Positions 1-6,987 of a stretch of DNA of 64,000 nucleotides are shown piece after piece (position 1 is the first letter of the stretch; each line of letters opens with the position of its first letter). The stretch covers positions 124,001-188,000 of the forward strand of contig DASQHX010000011.1 of NCBI GenBank assembly GCA_035631875.1, read 5' to 3'. The notes under the pieces were generated by a model, which saw only the letters and a program-made list of their open reading frames with translations, had not been told where the DNA came from and ran no database searches. This stretch comes from Nitrosopumilaceae archaeon (GTDB lineage: Archaea > Thermoproteota > Nitrososphaeria > Nitrososphaerales > Nitrosopumilaceae). A program made the translations under genes and the position numbers.

Positions 1-833
1 TAGGACTTGATATTGGTACAGCTTTTGTCAAGTGCGTCTCTGATACCAAGAAGATAAAATTCCCATCGCTTTACGCATACAAGTTGGTCCACGAGTGGGA
101 CAAGAAAGGAAAGCTAGTAGAAGGTGTAGGAGAAGAGGCAGTAAAATTATCACAGGACCCTGATACTATACTTATCAAACCAGTGATGCTTGGCAGGCCA
201 GTCCATGAAGAGGCCTTTGCCAAGCTTGTCAGACATGCAGTAGTATTATCATCAGAGAAGAGAGATGCAATAGGCTCCAAGCCTGATGATATGGCATTTG
301 CGATTGGACTGCCATATGATGCCGCAGCACATCGTGGTACCATACAAAAAATGATTGCAAGGCTTTACAGGCCAAAGGCATGTGATGTTGTACCGCAGGT
401 TCTAGGAACCCTAGTAGATGCAGAAAAGTCCAGCGGTATAGTGATGAGTATAGGTCAGGGAACAACCGAGATCGTGGCCTTTGTAAACAACAAGGCAATT
501 CGCGGTATCTCGGTACACCATGCTGTGGGATACATTAGCTCAAGGCTTGGTAGTGAGATGGCATATCTTGATGATACCATATACTCGAGTCCAAAAACGG
601 GTCAGTTGGTAGCAATGCTTGCAGATTCACTTCTCAATAAACTGCATATGATAAGACAGGACCTTGAAAAGCTGCCAGTAATTGTATCAGGTGGTGGGAT
701 ACTTGTGCCTGGGATGCAAGAGGCAGTGATGGCCAAGCTTGGTGATATGACAGTACCGCAGGACCCTGTCATGTCAAACGCTCAGGGGCTGTACAAGATC
801 GCTTCATGGTATAGTATCCAAGAGAAATGCTAA
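1..833 (+). CDS. Actin-like ATPase (MreB/ParM/archaeal actin superfamily), 5' end cut off
   Basis: The reading frame is open from the first complete codon (position 3), so the start lies outside the window; the TTG at 84 is internal. Just inside the edge is DIGTAFVK, a phosphate-1 loop of the actin/Hsp70 fold. SIGQGTTEIVAF (near 445-480) fits phosphate-2, and VSGGGILVPGM (near 688-720) fits the adenosine motif close to the C-terminus. Actin-like proteins of this type form filaments or act in plasmid segregation or cell shape; which applies here cannot be told. The next gene overlaps it by 7 bases, so the pair is probably co-transcribed and functionally linked. The superfamily is clear, the subfamily is not. 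Confidence 0.8.
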   Translation, partial: GLDIGTAFVKCVSDTKKIKFPSLYAYKLVHEWDKKGKLVEGVGEEAVKLSQDPDTILIKPVMLGRPVHEEAFAKLVRHAVVLSSEKRDAIGSKPDDMAFAIGLPYDAAAHRGTIQKMIARLYRPKACDVVPQVLGTLVDAEKSSGIVMSIGQGTTEIVAFVNNKAIRGISVHHAVGYISSRLGSEMAYLDDTIYSSPKTGQLVAMLADSLLNKLHMIRQDLEKLPVIVSGGGILVPGMQEAVMAKLGDMTVPQDPVMSNAQGLYKIASWYSIQEKC

Positions 834-1123
834 GCAAGACTGAACGAGAATTTTTAGCATGCAGGGCCGTATTCTCAAAAAGGCATGCAAGACAGTACAG
901 GTATACAATCAAGAAGAGAGTATACAAGTCTCTTGATGATTTACGATTCATTATAGAAAATAATGAATTTGTTGGTCTTGATCTCAAAGAGCTTGAAACA
1001 GAGCTTGAGCAAATCGTGGTCTTGATTGGTTCTACATACATTTTACATTCTGGAAAAGCGTCATCACATACCCAGACATCGACCAATCCTTTTTCTGCAA
1101 TAAATTCTGGCTGGGGTACGTAA
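827..1123 (+). CDS. Small conserved-type hypothetical protein, partner of the actin-like gene
   Basis: 98 residues. The ATG at 827 overlaps the stop of the actin-like gene, which suggests translational coupling. The first 75 residues are charged and predicted helical (LSKTEREFLA near the start, DLKELETELEQI near residue 65), as in a small DNA-binding or adaptor protein; the last 25 are Ser/Thr/Asn-rich and low in complexity. I do not recognise the family. By analogy with two-gene actin/adaptor segregation modules it could be the adaptor of the filament, but this rests on position only. The opposite strand is also open across the tail, so the extent of the C-terminus is less certain than the start. 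Confidence 0.55.
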   Translation: MLSKTEREFLACRAVFSKRHARQYRYTIKKRVYKSLDDLRFIIENNEFVGLDLKELETELEQIVVLIGSTYILHSGKASSHTQTSTNPFSAINSGWGT

Positions 1124-1403
1124 CTCCTTAAAAACATCCCAAATCTTACTTGTGAGCTACTAAAACTTAAACACAAAATTCCTGCATTTGCACACAGGCA
1201 ACATCACCACCAACTATACAGTATTGTTGATTTGTTTACAATTGTACCAAACTATACAACTAGAAAAGTTTCTGATTTGTTCGGAATTGTCATGATATGT
1301 TATGACATCTGGTGCTCTTTGGTATGATTGATGATACAATACAATATGCAGACAGTCAATCAAGGCGTAAACTCTCTCCTCAAATCTATCACAACAATAC
1401 CTA
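1124..1403. other. Noncoding stretch before the AbrB-like gene
   Basis: No convincing gene is seen. It contains an inverted repeat, TGTCAT (1288-1293) and ATGACA (1302-1307) with an 8-base spacer, and the nonamer AACTATACA twice (about 1212 and 1250). A TATA-like tract (GATACAATACAATATG, near 1332-1349) could serve the mini-gene downstream. Confidence 0.4.
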
Positions 1404-1580
1404 GTGTTGGAAATTGTACTGCAAAAGCAAAGGTCTAGGAACTACAAAGATACCAACTACAAGTACCGTATCACAATACCTACACAAATTGTAGAACAGC
1501 TTGAACTAGAAGGAAGAAAAAAGCTTAAGATCTTTGTTGTGGAAGATGCAATTGTAATCAGGAAGATCCCTAACACATGA
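1404..1580 (+). CDS. AbrB/SpoVT-like swapped-hairpin DNA-binding mini-protein
   Basis: A 58-codon gene read directly from the sequence. The frame opens after a TAA at 1368; GTG 1404 or TTG 1407 are the usable starts, and the stop is TGA 1578-1580. The product has the AbrB/SpoVT pattern: a basic N-terminus, then YRITIPTQIVEQLEL (about residues 22-36), matching the family's 'rvtIPkeir..L.l..Gd' core, then KLKIFVVEDAIVIRKI, matching the closing beta hairpin. Such proteins are dimeric DNA binders, often antitoxins or autoregulators. No toxin gene is recognisable next to it; the neighbour on the other strand is a decayed gene. Recognition rests on pattern alone. Confidence 0.6.
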   Translation: MLEIVLQKQRSRNYKDTNYKYRITIPTQIVEQLELEGRKKLKIFVVEDAIVIRKIPNT

Positions 1581-1601
1581 AAAATCACATCAAAAATCTA
1601 T

Positions 1602-2082
1602 CTAATCCTCAGGTTCTTTGCTCCCCATATCTTTTATTCCTTCCTTTCTTTTTTTCTTTAATAATTTTTTTAGACTGTCTAACGACGTTTTCTTTTTACA
1701 AACTTTCTTGATCAGTATTTTTCTTTGTTATTTCTTCCGGTGTTACTATCATTCTTAGCTATCTTGATATCATTTCAACTGCACTAAGGTAATCTTTACT
1801 TTTCTTGCAATACTAAATTATATCAATCATCATAACTTTACAAATTCTAGTAATGATTATTCCCTTTCAAATTCTTTCAGCCATGTAACTTTTAAAACAA
1901 TAAATCCATCTCATTTTCAACTTAATTTTGCAGTTATATTTTACCAAACTATTTTCTTTGCTATGATGAAAGTAATTTTGTTTCCATTTATCAAAAACCA
2001 CTGTTTTATACTCTACATGTCTGCCTTGCCAACTAATCCTTTAGAATCAATGAATATCCCAGTCTTGTCAAACTATATTCTA
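1602..2082 (-). pseudogene. Decayed reverse-strand gene with several frameshifts
   Basis: The reverse complement reads as consecutive protein-like blocks in shifting frames. In order these are TGIFIDSKGLVGKADM (about 2067-2020), then VEYKTVVFDKWKQNYF and onward to SYMAERI (about 2019-1873), then KKSKDYLSAVEMISR (about 1810-1766), then MIVTPEEITKKNTDQESL (1752-1697), then SLDSLKKLLKKKRKEGIKD ending at TAG 1604-1602. Blocks are separated by single stops or frame changes. Composition is lysine- and isoleucine-rich like the neighbouring genes, and the plus strand is correspondingly T-rich. No block alone is long enough for a gene and I do not recognise the family. The alternative is chance open stretches in AT-rich DNA. 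Confidence 0.4.
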
Positions 2083-2149
2083 CTCAACGTATATTCTGAT
2101 AAGCATATATACTGTATAGCATATATTCCAGACAGCATATGATAGTAGG
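2070..2149 (+). repeat. 16-bp-period iterated motif (iterons) running into the ATPase start
   Basis: The heptamer TATATTC/TATATAC occurs at 2074, 2090, 2106 and 2122, exactly 16 bp apart. The longer half-unit AGCATAT occurs at 2102, 2118 and 2134, also at 16-bp steps, and the last copy contains the ATG of the next gene. Aligned 16-mers start at 2070, 2086, 2102, 2118 and 2134. This regular spacing resembles iterons of replicon initiators or a multi-site operator for autoregulation. Some units also resemble TATA boxes, so promoter function may overlap. Confidence 0.65.
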
Positions 2150-3293
2150 TAAACCGCCTAAAGATGTTGTAGACAGAAAAGAGGAAGTAGGAAAAATAGT
2201 AAACACTATGCTTGATACAAAAGCCAATGTGAACTATGCCTTGATCGGGCATAGAAGGATCGGAAAGTCAACCATATTGGGAGAAGTAAGGCGTCAAATA
2301 GGTAAGAAACTTATCACAGTATACGTAGATTTTGGAGAATTTCGATACTCACCAGTTGACCTTGCCGAGAAATTAACTGAGGAACTGACACATGCGTATT
2401 ACAATACACTACCTACCACGTCAAAGATTGCATCCAAAGTAAAATCTGCATTAACACAGCTAAGTGAAATAAAGCGAGTCCGTGCAAGATTTATCGCAGG
2501 CATTGACGAACAGGGCAGTCCAATAATAGCAATAGACCCGTACGTCAAAGACAGGGATGAAAACTATCGCAAGGCGTTAACAGACGTCTTCGAGTATGCA
2601 AACAAGATATCTGAGGCTTCTGGTCGTAGAGTCGTAATCATAATAGATGAATTCCAGCACATTATAGAATACAAAAAATTCTCTGATCTAAAAAATATTC
2701 TTGATGTCATTCGAGCTATCCTTGAGCGCAGAAAGAATGTCTCCTTTATAGTAAGCGGTTCAAGAATACATTATCTGAGAAATATTCTGGCAGAAGGAGG
2801 CAGTCCACTCTTTGGTCATTTTATCATACTAGAGATAAAGGAATTGGCAAAAATCTATGCGGTAGAATTATTTCTAAAGTCTCAGCCTGCTGCAAGCAAG
2901 CAAGATGCCGAGCGAGCATTTGATCTTGTTGGAGGACATCCATTTTATCTTGTAATGCTTGGACATGCATACAAAAAGACAGAGTCGTTGACAGATACAT
3001 ATCAAGAGTTGCTTACAAGTACTACAGGAGCACTGTACATCTATGTCAATTATATTGTAACAGAAGACTTGGGCTCTGATTACAAGAGTACTGCATACTG
3101 GAAGATACTTGTCTCGCTGTCTACAGGAGAAAAGACAGTGTCTGATATTGCAAAGGATGCTTCTCTTAAAATGACAGGCCTGCCCAAGTTTTTGACTAAA
3201 TTGATAGAGTACGACTTGGTTCAAAAAACTGAAGGAAAGTACAGTATAACAGACAAGATAATTCGAGACTTTTTTAACAGTTACTGGGTATGA
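2139..3293 (+). CDS. Archaeal STAND-type ATPase (Arch_ATPase family) with C-terminal winged helix
   Basis: 384 residues. Walker A is GHRRIGKST (residues 37-45), Walker B is VVIIIDEFQH (about 166-175), followed by a sensor strand FIVSGSR; an HPFYLVMLG segment (about residue 270) matches the GxP-type module of this family. The C-terminus (LPKFLTKLIEYDLV, then a beta wing) looks like a winged helix. This is the ATPase group expanded in archaea, often on mobile or plasmid DNA, with a proposed role as an NTP-driven regulator or adaptor. The start ATG lies in the last unit of a 16-bp repeat array, suggesting autoregulation or an initiator-like role. It stands alone, with no operon partner. Confidence 0.85.
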   Translation: MIVGKPPKDVVDRKEEVGKIVNTMLDTKANVNYALIGHRRIGKSTILGEVRRQIGKKLITVYVDFGEFRYSPVDLAEKLTEELTHAYYNTLPTTSKIASKVKSALTQLSEIKRVRARFIAGIDEQGSPIIAIDPYVKDRDENYRKALTDVFEYANKISEASGRRVVIIIDEFQHIIEYKKFSDLKNILDVIRAILERRKNVSFIVSGSRIHYLRNILAEGGSPLFGHFIILEIKELAKIYAVELFLKSQPAASKQDAERAFDLVGGHPFYLVMLGHAYKKTESLTDTYQELLTSTTGALYIYVNYIVTEDLGSDYKSTAYWKILVSLSTGEKTVSDIAKDASLKMTGLPKFLTKLIEYDLVQKTEGKYSITDKIIRDFFNSYWV

Positions 3294-3730
3294 AGTGAAT
3301 TAGTATTTTCCTGTCTCTCTCCCTTCTCTCAAACTTTTTTTACTGATAAAGTCGCGTCTTGGCCACAGACTCCTAACAGAGTATCATCCTAGCATAATTT
3401 TTTTTATGCTAGGATGATACCATAGAAAGAACCCCAAAGAATAGTGCAATTCTCTCTCAAATTTGTGTCTGGACTTGCAAGATTCGAATCTTATTATGTT
3501 TTTAAAGTGAGGGAACTAAACTAACTGAACAATTCCCATAGTGGAACCCAATTTTTTTATTAAATTTGATCGCATTCTTGTACATGTAATTTCTACACAA
3601 TACTTATCGATCTATTTTTTAAAAATAAATTCAAACCAATAATAGAACGAGATCAATTCTGTAGTCTAGATAGAATACATGCGCAATATTTTATAGATAA
3701 GCACATCAACGATCATACGAGTTGTGAAAC
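3294..3730. other. Noncoding stretch with hairpin and palindrome
   Basis: No gene is seen. It holds the long hairpin at 3381-3420, a perfect 14-bp palindrome AAGATTCGAATCTT (3479-3492) and the 16-mer GAGGGAACTAAACTAA (3509-3524), which recurs with one change at 6427-6442. Confidence 0.5.
3381..3420. terminator. Perfect 17-bp hairpin with T6 loop
   Basis: The arms GTATCATCCTAGCATAA (3381-3397) and its exact reverse complement (3404-3420) are separated by six T residues. It lies about 90 bp after the ATPase stop. It could be a bidirectional transcript end, a site bound by a protein, or the footprint of a mobile element. Archaeal termination normally relies on T-runs rather than hairpins, so the terminator label is provisional. 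Confidence 0.45.
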
Positions 3731-3994
3731 ATGGAAGTCGTGGAGATGGCGCCTAGTACAAAAAATATCAACGTAGACGTGATGAATAGGATACTGAAGG
3801 TATTGTATGAGCAGAGCCCAATAAAGCTGACAAACCTTGCAATGGCTTCAGGCCTGAACTACAACACATGCAAAAGATATTTGCATTTGATGAAAATCTT
3901 TGGCTGGATAGAAACTTCAAGTGAGGACGATGTTACCATGGCTAGAATTACAGAAGCAGGCGGAAAAATTCATAGTACGTTGAATGATCAATAG
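3731..3994 (+). CDS. Small winged helix-turn-helix transcription regulator
   Basis: 87 residues. Residues about 13-80 form a compact winged helix: VMNRILKVLYEQSP, then the HTH KLTNLAMASGLNYNTCKRYLHLM (given here as its landmarks SPIKLTNLA and NYNTCKRYL), then a wing and the closing MARITEAGGKI. This is a common archaeal small regulator type that binds DNA as a dimer. The start could be the ATG at 3731 or the Met at codon 6. It stands alone between noncoding stretches, upstream of a secreted-protein gene it might control; no ligand domain is present. Confidence 0.75.
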   Translation: MEVVEMAPSTKNINVDVMNRILKVLYEQSPIKLTNLAMASGLNYNTCKRYLHLMKIFGWIETSSEDDVTMARITEAGGKIHSTLNDQ

Positions 3995-3999
3995 TTCAA

Positions 4000-4182
4000 A
4001 CTAGATTTTCATTTTGTCACTGCTTTATGCATTTAGAAATAAAAGTTTTACATAATTGTTACTCACGATTGTTACTGATTGTGTAATGCTTATTCGTTGA
4101 TATTTACTGAACAGGACTTATCAGTTAATGCTTATCAGCTCGTGAGCGTAACTTATTAGATATTTCCACATATGGAAATACA
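4000..4182 (+). promoter_or_regulatory. Repeat-rich leader of the surface-protein gene
   Basis: Short repeats are packed here: ATTGTTACT twice (near 4056 and 4069), AATGCTTAT twice (near 4085 and 4126) and CTTATCAG twice. Just before the start codon is the symmetric TTTCCA-CATA-TGGAAA (4163-4178). These could be operator sites; nothing identifies the regulator. Confidence 0.35.
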
Positions 4183-5946
4183 ATGACTTTGAATAACTCA
4201 TCCATAACGTTCGCATCAATACTTGCCGTGGCATTATTTGCGAGTCCAATGTTGGTCTTTGCACAAACAACGCCAATTCAGAACAGTGAACAGATTAGCG
4301 TAAAATTGGATAAGAACATCTACCAATATGGAGATACAATCCATCTAACTATACATGATGTAAACGCGGGTCCAAAACAAGTTATCACTGCGTTTAAAAA
4401 TAATTATGCAGGCATTAATGGTCCATGTGGAGTACAATACTTTGATTTTGCATTTCTTAGTGGAGATCAAACAAAAATCCAAAATTACGATGACCTTGTA
4501 GCTGTAAAAACAAATGCGTTGAATGTAATATATGCAAATCCATATGATATGGTTCTTTGTCCTAGAGGTTACACGGATCATCTGGATAAAATGAGCGTGA
4601 ATAACAACAGTGATGATGTAACAATTACCACGATAAAATCAAATGGAGATTCTGTTACTTTGCAGGACAATCTAATATCAAAATATGAAATTAGCAAAGT
4701 ATATGGCAATACATTATACAAACAAATAGACCAGAATACCACACTTGAATACAAAGAGAGTAAGACATTACCTGCTGGAAAATATACTGTCATTGCCTTT
4801 ACTTTGTCAGGTCAGATAAGCAAACCTACACTAATTGAAATAGTGAACAGTAGTACTTCAGCTACAAGCTTTACTCCGTCTGACTCCAAAGGTCTGCAAA
4901 CAGTATTTTCATCAGGCACAAATCTTTGGCTAGCATCACTATTTACAGCACCAGCATTATTTGGAGGCTTTATGGCATTAGGTCGCAAAACCGGCAAAAA
5001 GTTTTCAAATTTTGCAACTGCAATAGTTATGACAATAATAGTTTCCAGTGCTTTTGCAACATCTGAACAAAATAATGCTTTTGCCACCTACAATGTTAGT
5101 TCACAGGGAGTTGAAGAGCATAGTACAACTAGTACCTTTAAAACTCCATCAGTCCAAGTTGGATTTGAAGGAGTTGTAACTGGAACTGGAACTGGTAGTG
5201 GATTAAGCGTCCAAAACAACCACTTCATTCATGGTTTTAGTGTTGGTACTGGTTATTTGTGGGCACAGTCGATAGTACAACAAGAAATACCCACTAGTGC
5301 AACTTACAATTCTCATTCATGTACCACTCAAGCCGGATCATATACTTGCAAGTTGCCATCCTCAGTGACTATACGTGGACTAGACAATTACTGGACTAAC
5401 AAAGACATTTTCGGAGGCTGTCCCAGCGGATGGACTCTATTAAGTCCTGATTGTTATTTTGTTCCAACACCGGGTAATTGGAATACAGTCACCCTGTCAT
5501 CATCTAGTACCAGAATTGACGAGTACACATACCAAAATATCGACAGTAGTGGAAACCTTAACCTGATACAAAAGTACAGAACTTGTACCAGTTCATGTAC
5601 AGGATATACACAGTTAGATTCTGACACACGTGCCTATGCTACATCCAGTTCCTATTATGATCTGACCACCTACTTTGGTGGTACAACATATGGGGTTGAA
5701 GCTGTGGTAGGTGAGTGTGGCACTTGCGGTGGTGGAACAGGAAAAGTAACCTTCTCTGATGGAACATATGGAACAGAAACATACACACTGGACAGCAGTG
5801 GTTCTCCCGCATATAGGGCATCAGGAGCTACTACCTACCCCGCAGAAAACAATGTCGATCTGTGTTGGTGGAGCAGTATAGGTAATACTGGTGGAAGCAA
5901 CCCTACACTTACTGCAACAGCAAAATATGGTACATGTAGTAGTTAA
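4183..5946 (+). CDS. Large secreted/membrane protein with two exported domains
   Basis: 587 residues. A classic signal peptide (residues 1-27, ending VFAQ) is followed by an Ig-like domain (about 33-230, KLDKNIYQYGDTIHL). A hydrophobic segment (about 246-264), a basic turn GRKTGKK and a second signal-like helix FATAIVMTIIVSSAFA (about 276-291) follow, so the remaining 290 residues should also be outside. That C-terminal part is Ser/Thr/Gly/Tyr-rich with ten cysteines, suggesting disulfides. The stretch LSVQNNHFIHGFSV...YLWAQSIV faintly resembles thermopsin-type (A5) or G1 peptidase sequences, but I cannot identify catalytic residues. Probably a cell-surface protein of unknown function; possibly a fusion of two secreted proteins. 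Confidence 0.7.
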   Translation: MTLNNSSITFASILAVALFASPMLVFAQTTPIQNSEQISVKLDKNIYQYGDTIHLTIHDVNAGPKQVITAFKNNYAGINGPCGVQYFDFAFLSGDQTKIQNYDDLVAVKTNALNVIYANPYDMVLCPRGYTDHLDKMSVNNNSDDVTITTIKSNGDSVTLQDNLISKYEISKVYGNTLYKQIDQNTTLEYKESKTLPAGKYTVIAFTLSGQISKPTLIEIVNSSTSATSFTPSDSKGLQTVFSSGTNLWLASLFTAPALFGGFMALGRKTGKKFSNFATAIVMTIIVSSAFATSEQNNAFATYNVSSQGVEEHSTTSTFKTPSVQVGFEGVVTGTGTGSGLSVQNNHFIHGFSVGTGYLWAQSIVQQEIPTSATYNSHSCTTQAGSYTCKLPSSVTIRGLDNYWTNKDIFGGCPSGWTLLSPDCYFVPTPGNWNTVTLSSSSTRIDEYTYQNIDSSGNLNLIQKYRTCTSSCTGYTQLDSDTRAYATSSSYYDLTTYFGGTTYGVEAVVGECGTCGGGTGKVTFSDGTYGTETYTLDSSGSPAYRASGATTYPAENNVDLCWWSSIGNTGGSNPTLTATAKYGTCSS

Positions 5947-6030
5947 ATAAGTGACTATACATTACCACCTAAATTTTTTATTTTGGTATGTGGTAAATAA
6001 TTTTGAACAAAATTTGAAAGTGAGAAAATA

Positions 6031-6279
6031 ATGGAAAATAAAAAATCAATTACAAAAATTCTTCTTATTAGTGGTGTAGGTTTGATTGCAATTGGACTTG
6101 TAATGTCTCAACTAAGAATTCCTTTAACAAAGGAAGAGTCTGATGCGCTTTTCAAAAACTGCATTGAATGTAAAGCTCCACCTACATATAGAAACATAGA
6201 TCCAAATATTTACTATGCTACTATTTTTGTTGGAATTCCAGTAACTTGTAGTTCAGCAATCATAAGATTTGTACTATGA
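6031..6279 (+). CDS. Small two-helix membrane protein
   Basis: 82 residues, unknown family. An N-terminal transmembrane helix (about 8-27, ILLISGVGLIAIGLVMS) is followed by a short hydrophilic loop with a CxxC pair (NCIECKAPP) and a second hydrophobic helix (about 60-80). The size and layout resemble the many small membrane proteins of thaumarchaea. It follows the large surface protein by 84 bp on the same strand, so shared transcription is possible. Confidence 0.55.
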   Translation: MENKKSITKILLISGVGLIAIGLVMSQLRIPLTKEESDALFKNCIECKAPPTYRNIDPNIYYATIFVGIPVTCSSAIIRFVL

Positions 6280-6334
6280 ATATCAAATGTAGTCATTAAG
6301 ACATTTTAGGAAGTGAAATTAAAATAAAAAGGGA

Positions 6335-6467
6335 AAGGTGCTCACTACAACAGTTCTGACTGGTTCCATCGAGCCCGCACCTAGATGTAGGCAAAAAACT
6401 ACACCTAGTCTACATATCTCTTTAGAGAGGGTACTAAACTAAGTAGACATAACACCTCAAGGGTGTT
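6335..6467 (+). ncRNA. Candidate structured RNA (weak)
   Basis: Several short complementary segments follow each other. GGTGC (6336-6340) can pair with GCACC (about 6377-6381), enclosing a GGTTC-CATC-GAGCC stem; CCTAGATGTAGG forms a four-base stem; TGTAG and CTACA pair across a GCAAAAAA loop; AACACC-TCAAG-GGTGTT (6451-6467) closes the series. No known RNA family is recognised, and covariation is untested. Could be chance. Confidence 0.25.
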
Positions 6468-6484
6468 GCTTTGACTAAGTGCAA

Positions 6485-6533
6485 AATTTTGTTCATTGTG
6501 GGATTCCAAAATGTTTATACGCCCTCTCTGCGC
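6485..6533 (+). repeat. 49-bp direct repeat, copy 1
   Basis: Matches 9012-9060 at 47 of 49 positions in the same orientation. The repeat contains CAAAATGTTTATACGCCC, which looks like a BRE plus TATA box, and ends in CTCTCTGCGC. The two copies bracket the propeller and following secreted gene. Confidence 0.8.
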
Positions 6534-6929
6534 CAGAATTTATAAAGACTTAAAAAATTTGCAGGTTTTAGGTTTTAATTTCATACTTATAGGTTTTTGA
6601 AATAAACTACAACTGAATTCTAAAGAAAAAAAATTCTGTATTGAGCGCTACTGGTTTTACAAATTTGATCAAAAGAGAACCATCACACCATGATTCTTTG
6701 ATACAGGAATTATATTTGAAAAATATTTTGATTCATATTTTTTGATCTCTCATTTCTCTTCTGCTTGGATCCTTTTCACGATATTGTGATTGTGATCTAT
6801 ATCTCATTGAGATAGTTCTCTCTATTTCTCAAGGAATGTATTTATCAGTTTGGTGAAATTCCTATGTATTGATCTTAGTCAGAAATGTTACTGTCTCCTG
6901 TAGTGAGCGCGGCTTAATAGCAAGTTGTC

Positions 6930-6940
6930 CTATAAAAGAA
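6930..6940 (+). promoter_or_regulatory. TATA box of the propeller gene
   Basis: CTATAAAAGAA fits an archaeal TATA box. Transcription about 25 bases downstream would begin near 6958, after the ATG at 6949, which favours ATG 6988 as the translation start. Confidence 0.5.
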
Positions 6941-6987
6941 GCATTACAATGAAGTTCACTCAAACAAAAATAGCTGAGGTCTTACAA

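Larger units (their letters stand above)
6280..6948. other. Long noncoding stretch with structured block and direct repeat copy
   Basis: No gene is seen in about 670 bases. It contains a run of possible RNA stems (6335-6467), the first copy of a 49-bp repeat (6485-6533) and, at its end, the TATA box of the next gene. A small inverted repeat, TATCTCA-T-TGAGATA, lies at 6800-6814. Confidence 0.5.

Noticed and set aside
769-1176. A long open frame on the reverse strand across the 98-residue gene
   Set aside because: It contains plausible-looking stretches but overlaps two forward genes with better coupling and coding pattern, and has no promoter or family match.
3479-3492. AAGATTCGAATCTT looked like a tRNA T arm
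   Set aside because: No pairing stem of five bases surrounds a seven-base loop and no other cloverleaf arms are present; it is a plain 14-bp palindrome.
4183-5946. Calling the large surface protein a thermopsin or G1 peptidase
   Set aside because: The resemblance is limited to a short WAQ-type stretch; no catalytic residue pattern could be fixed.
6925-6987. Earlier starts (TTG 6925, ATG 6949) for the propeller gene
   Set aside because: A TATA box at 6930-6940 would begin transcription after both, and ATG 6988 has a GAGG sequence at good distance.
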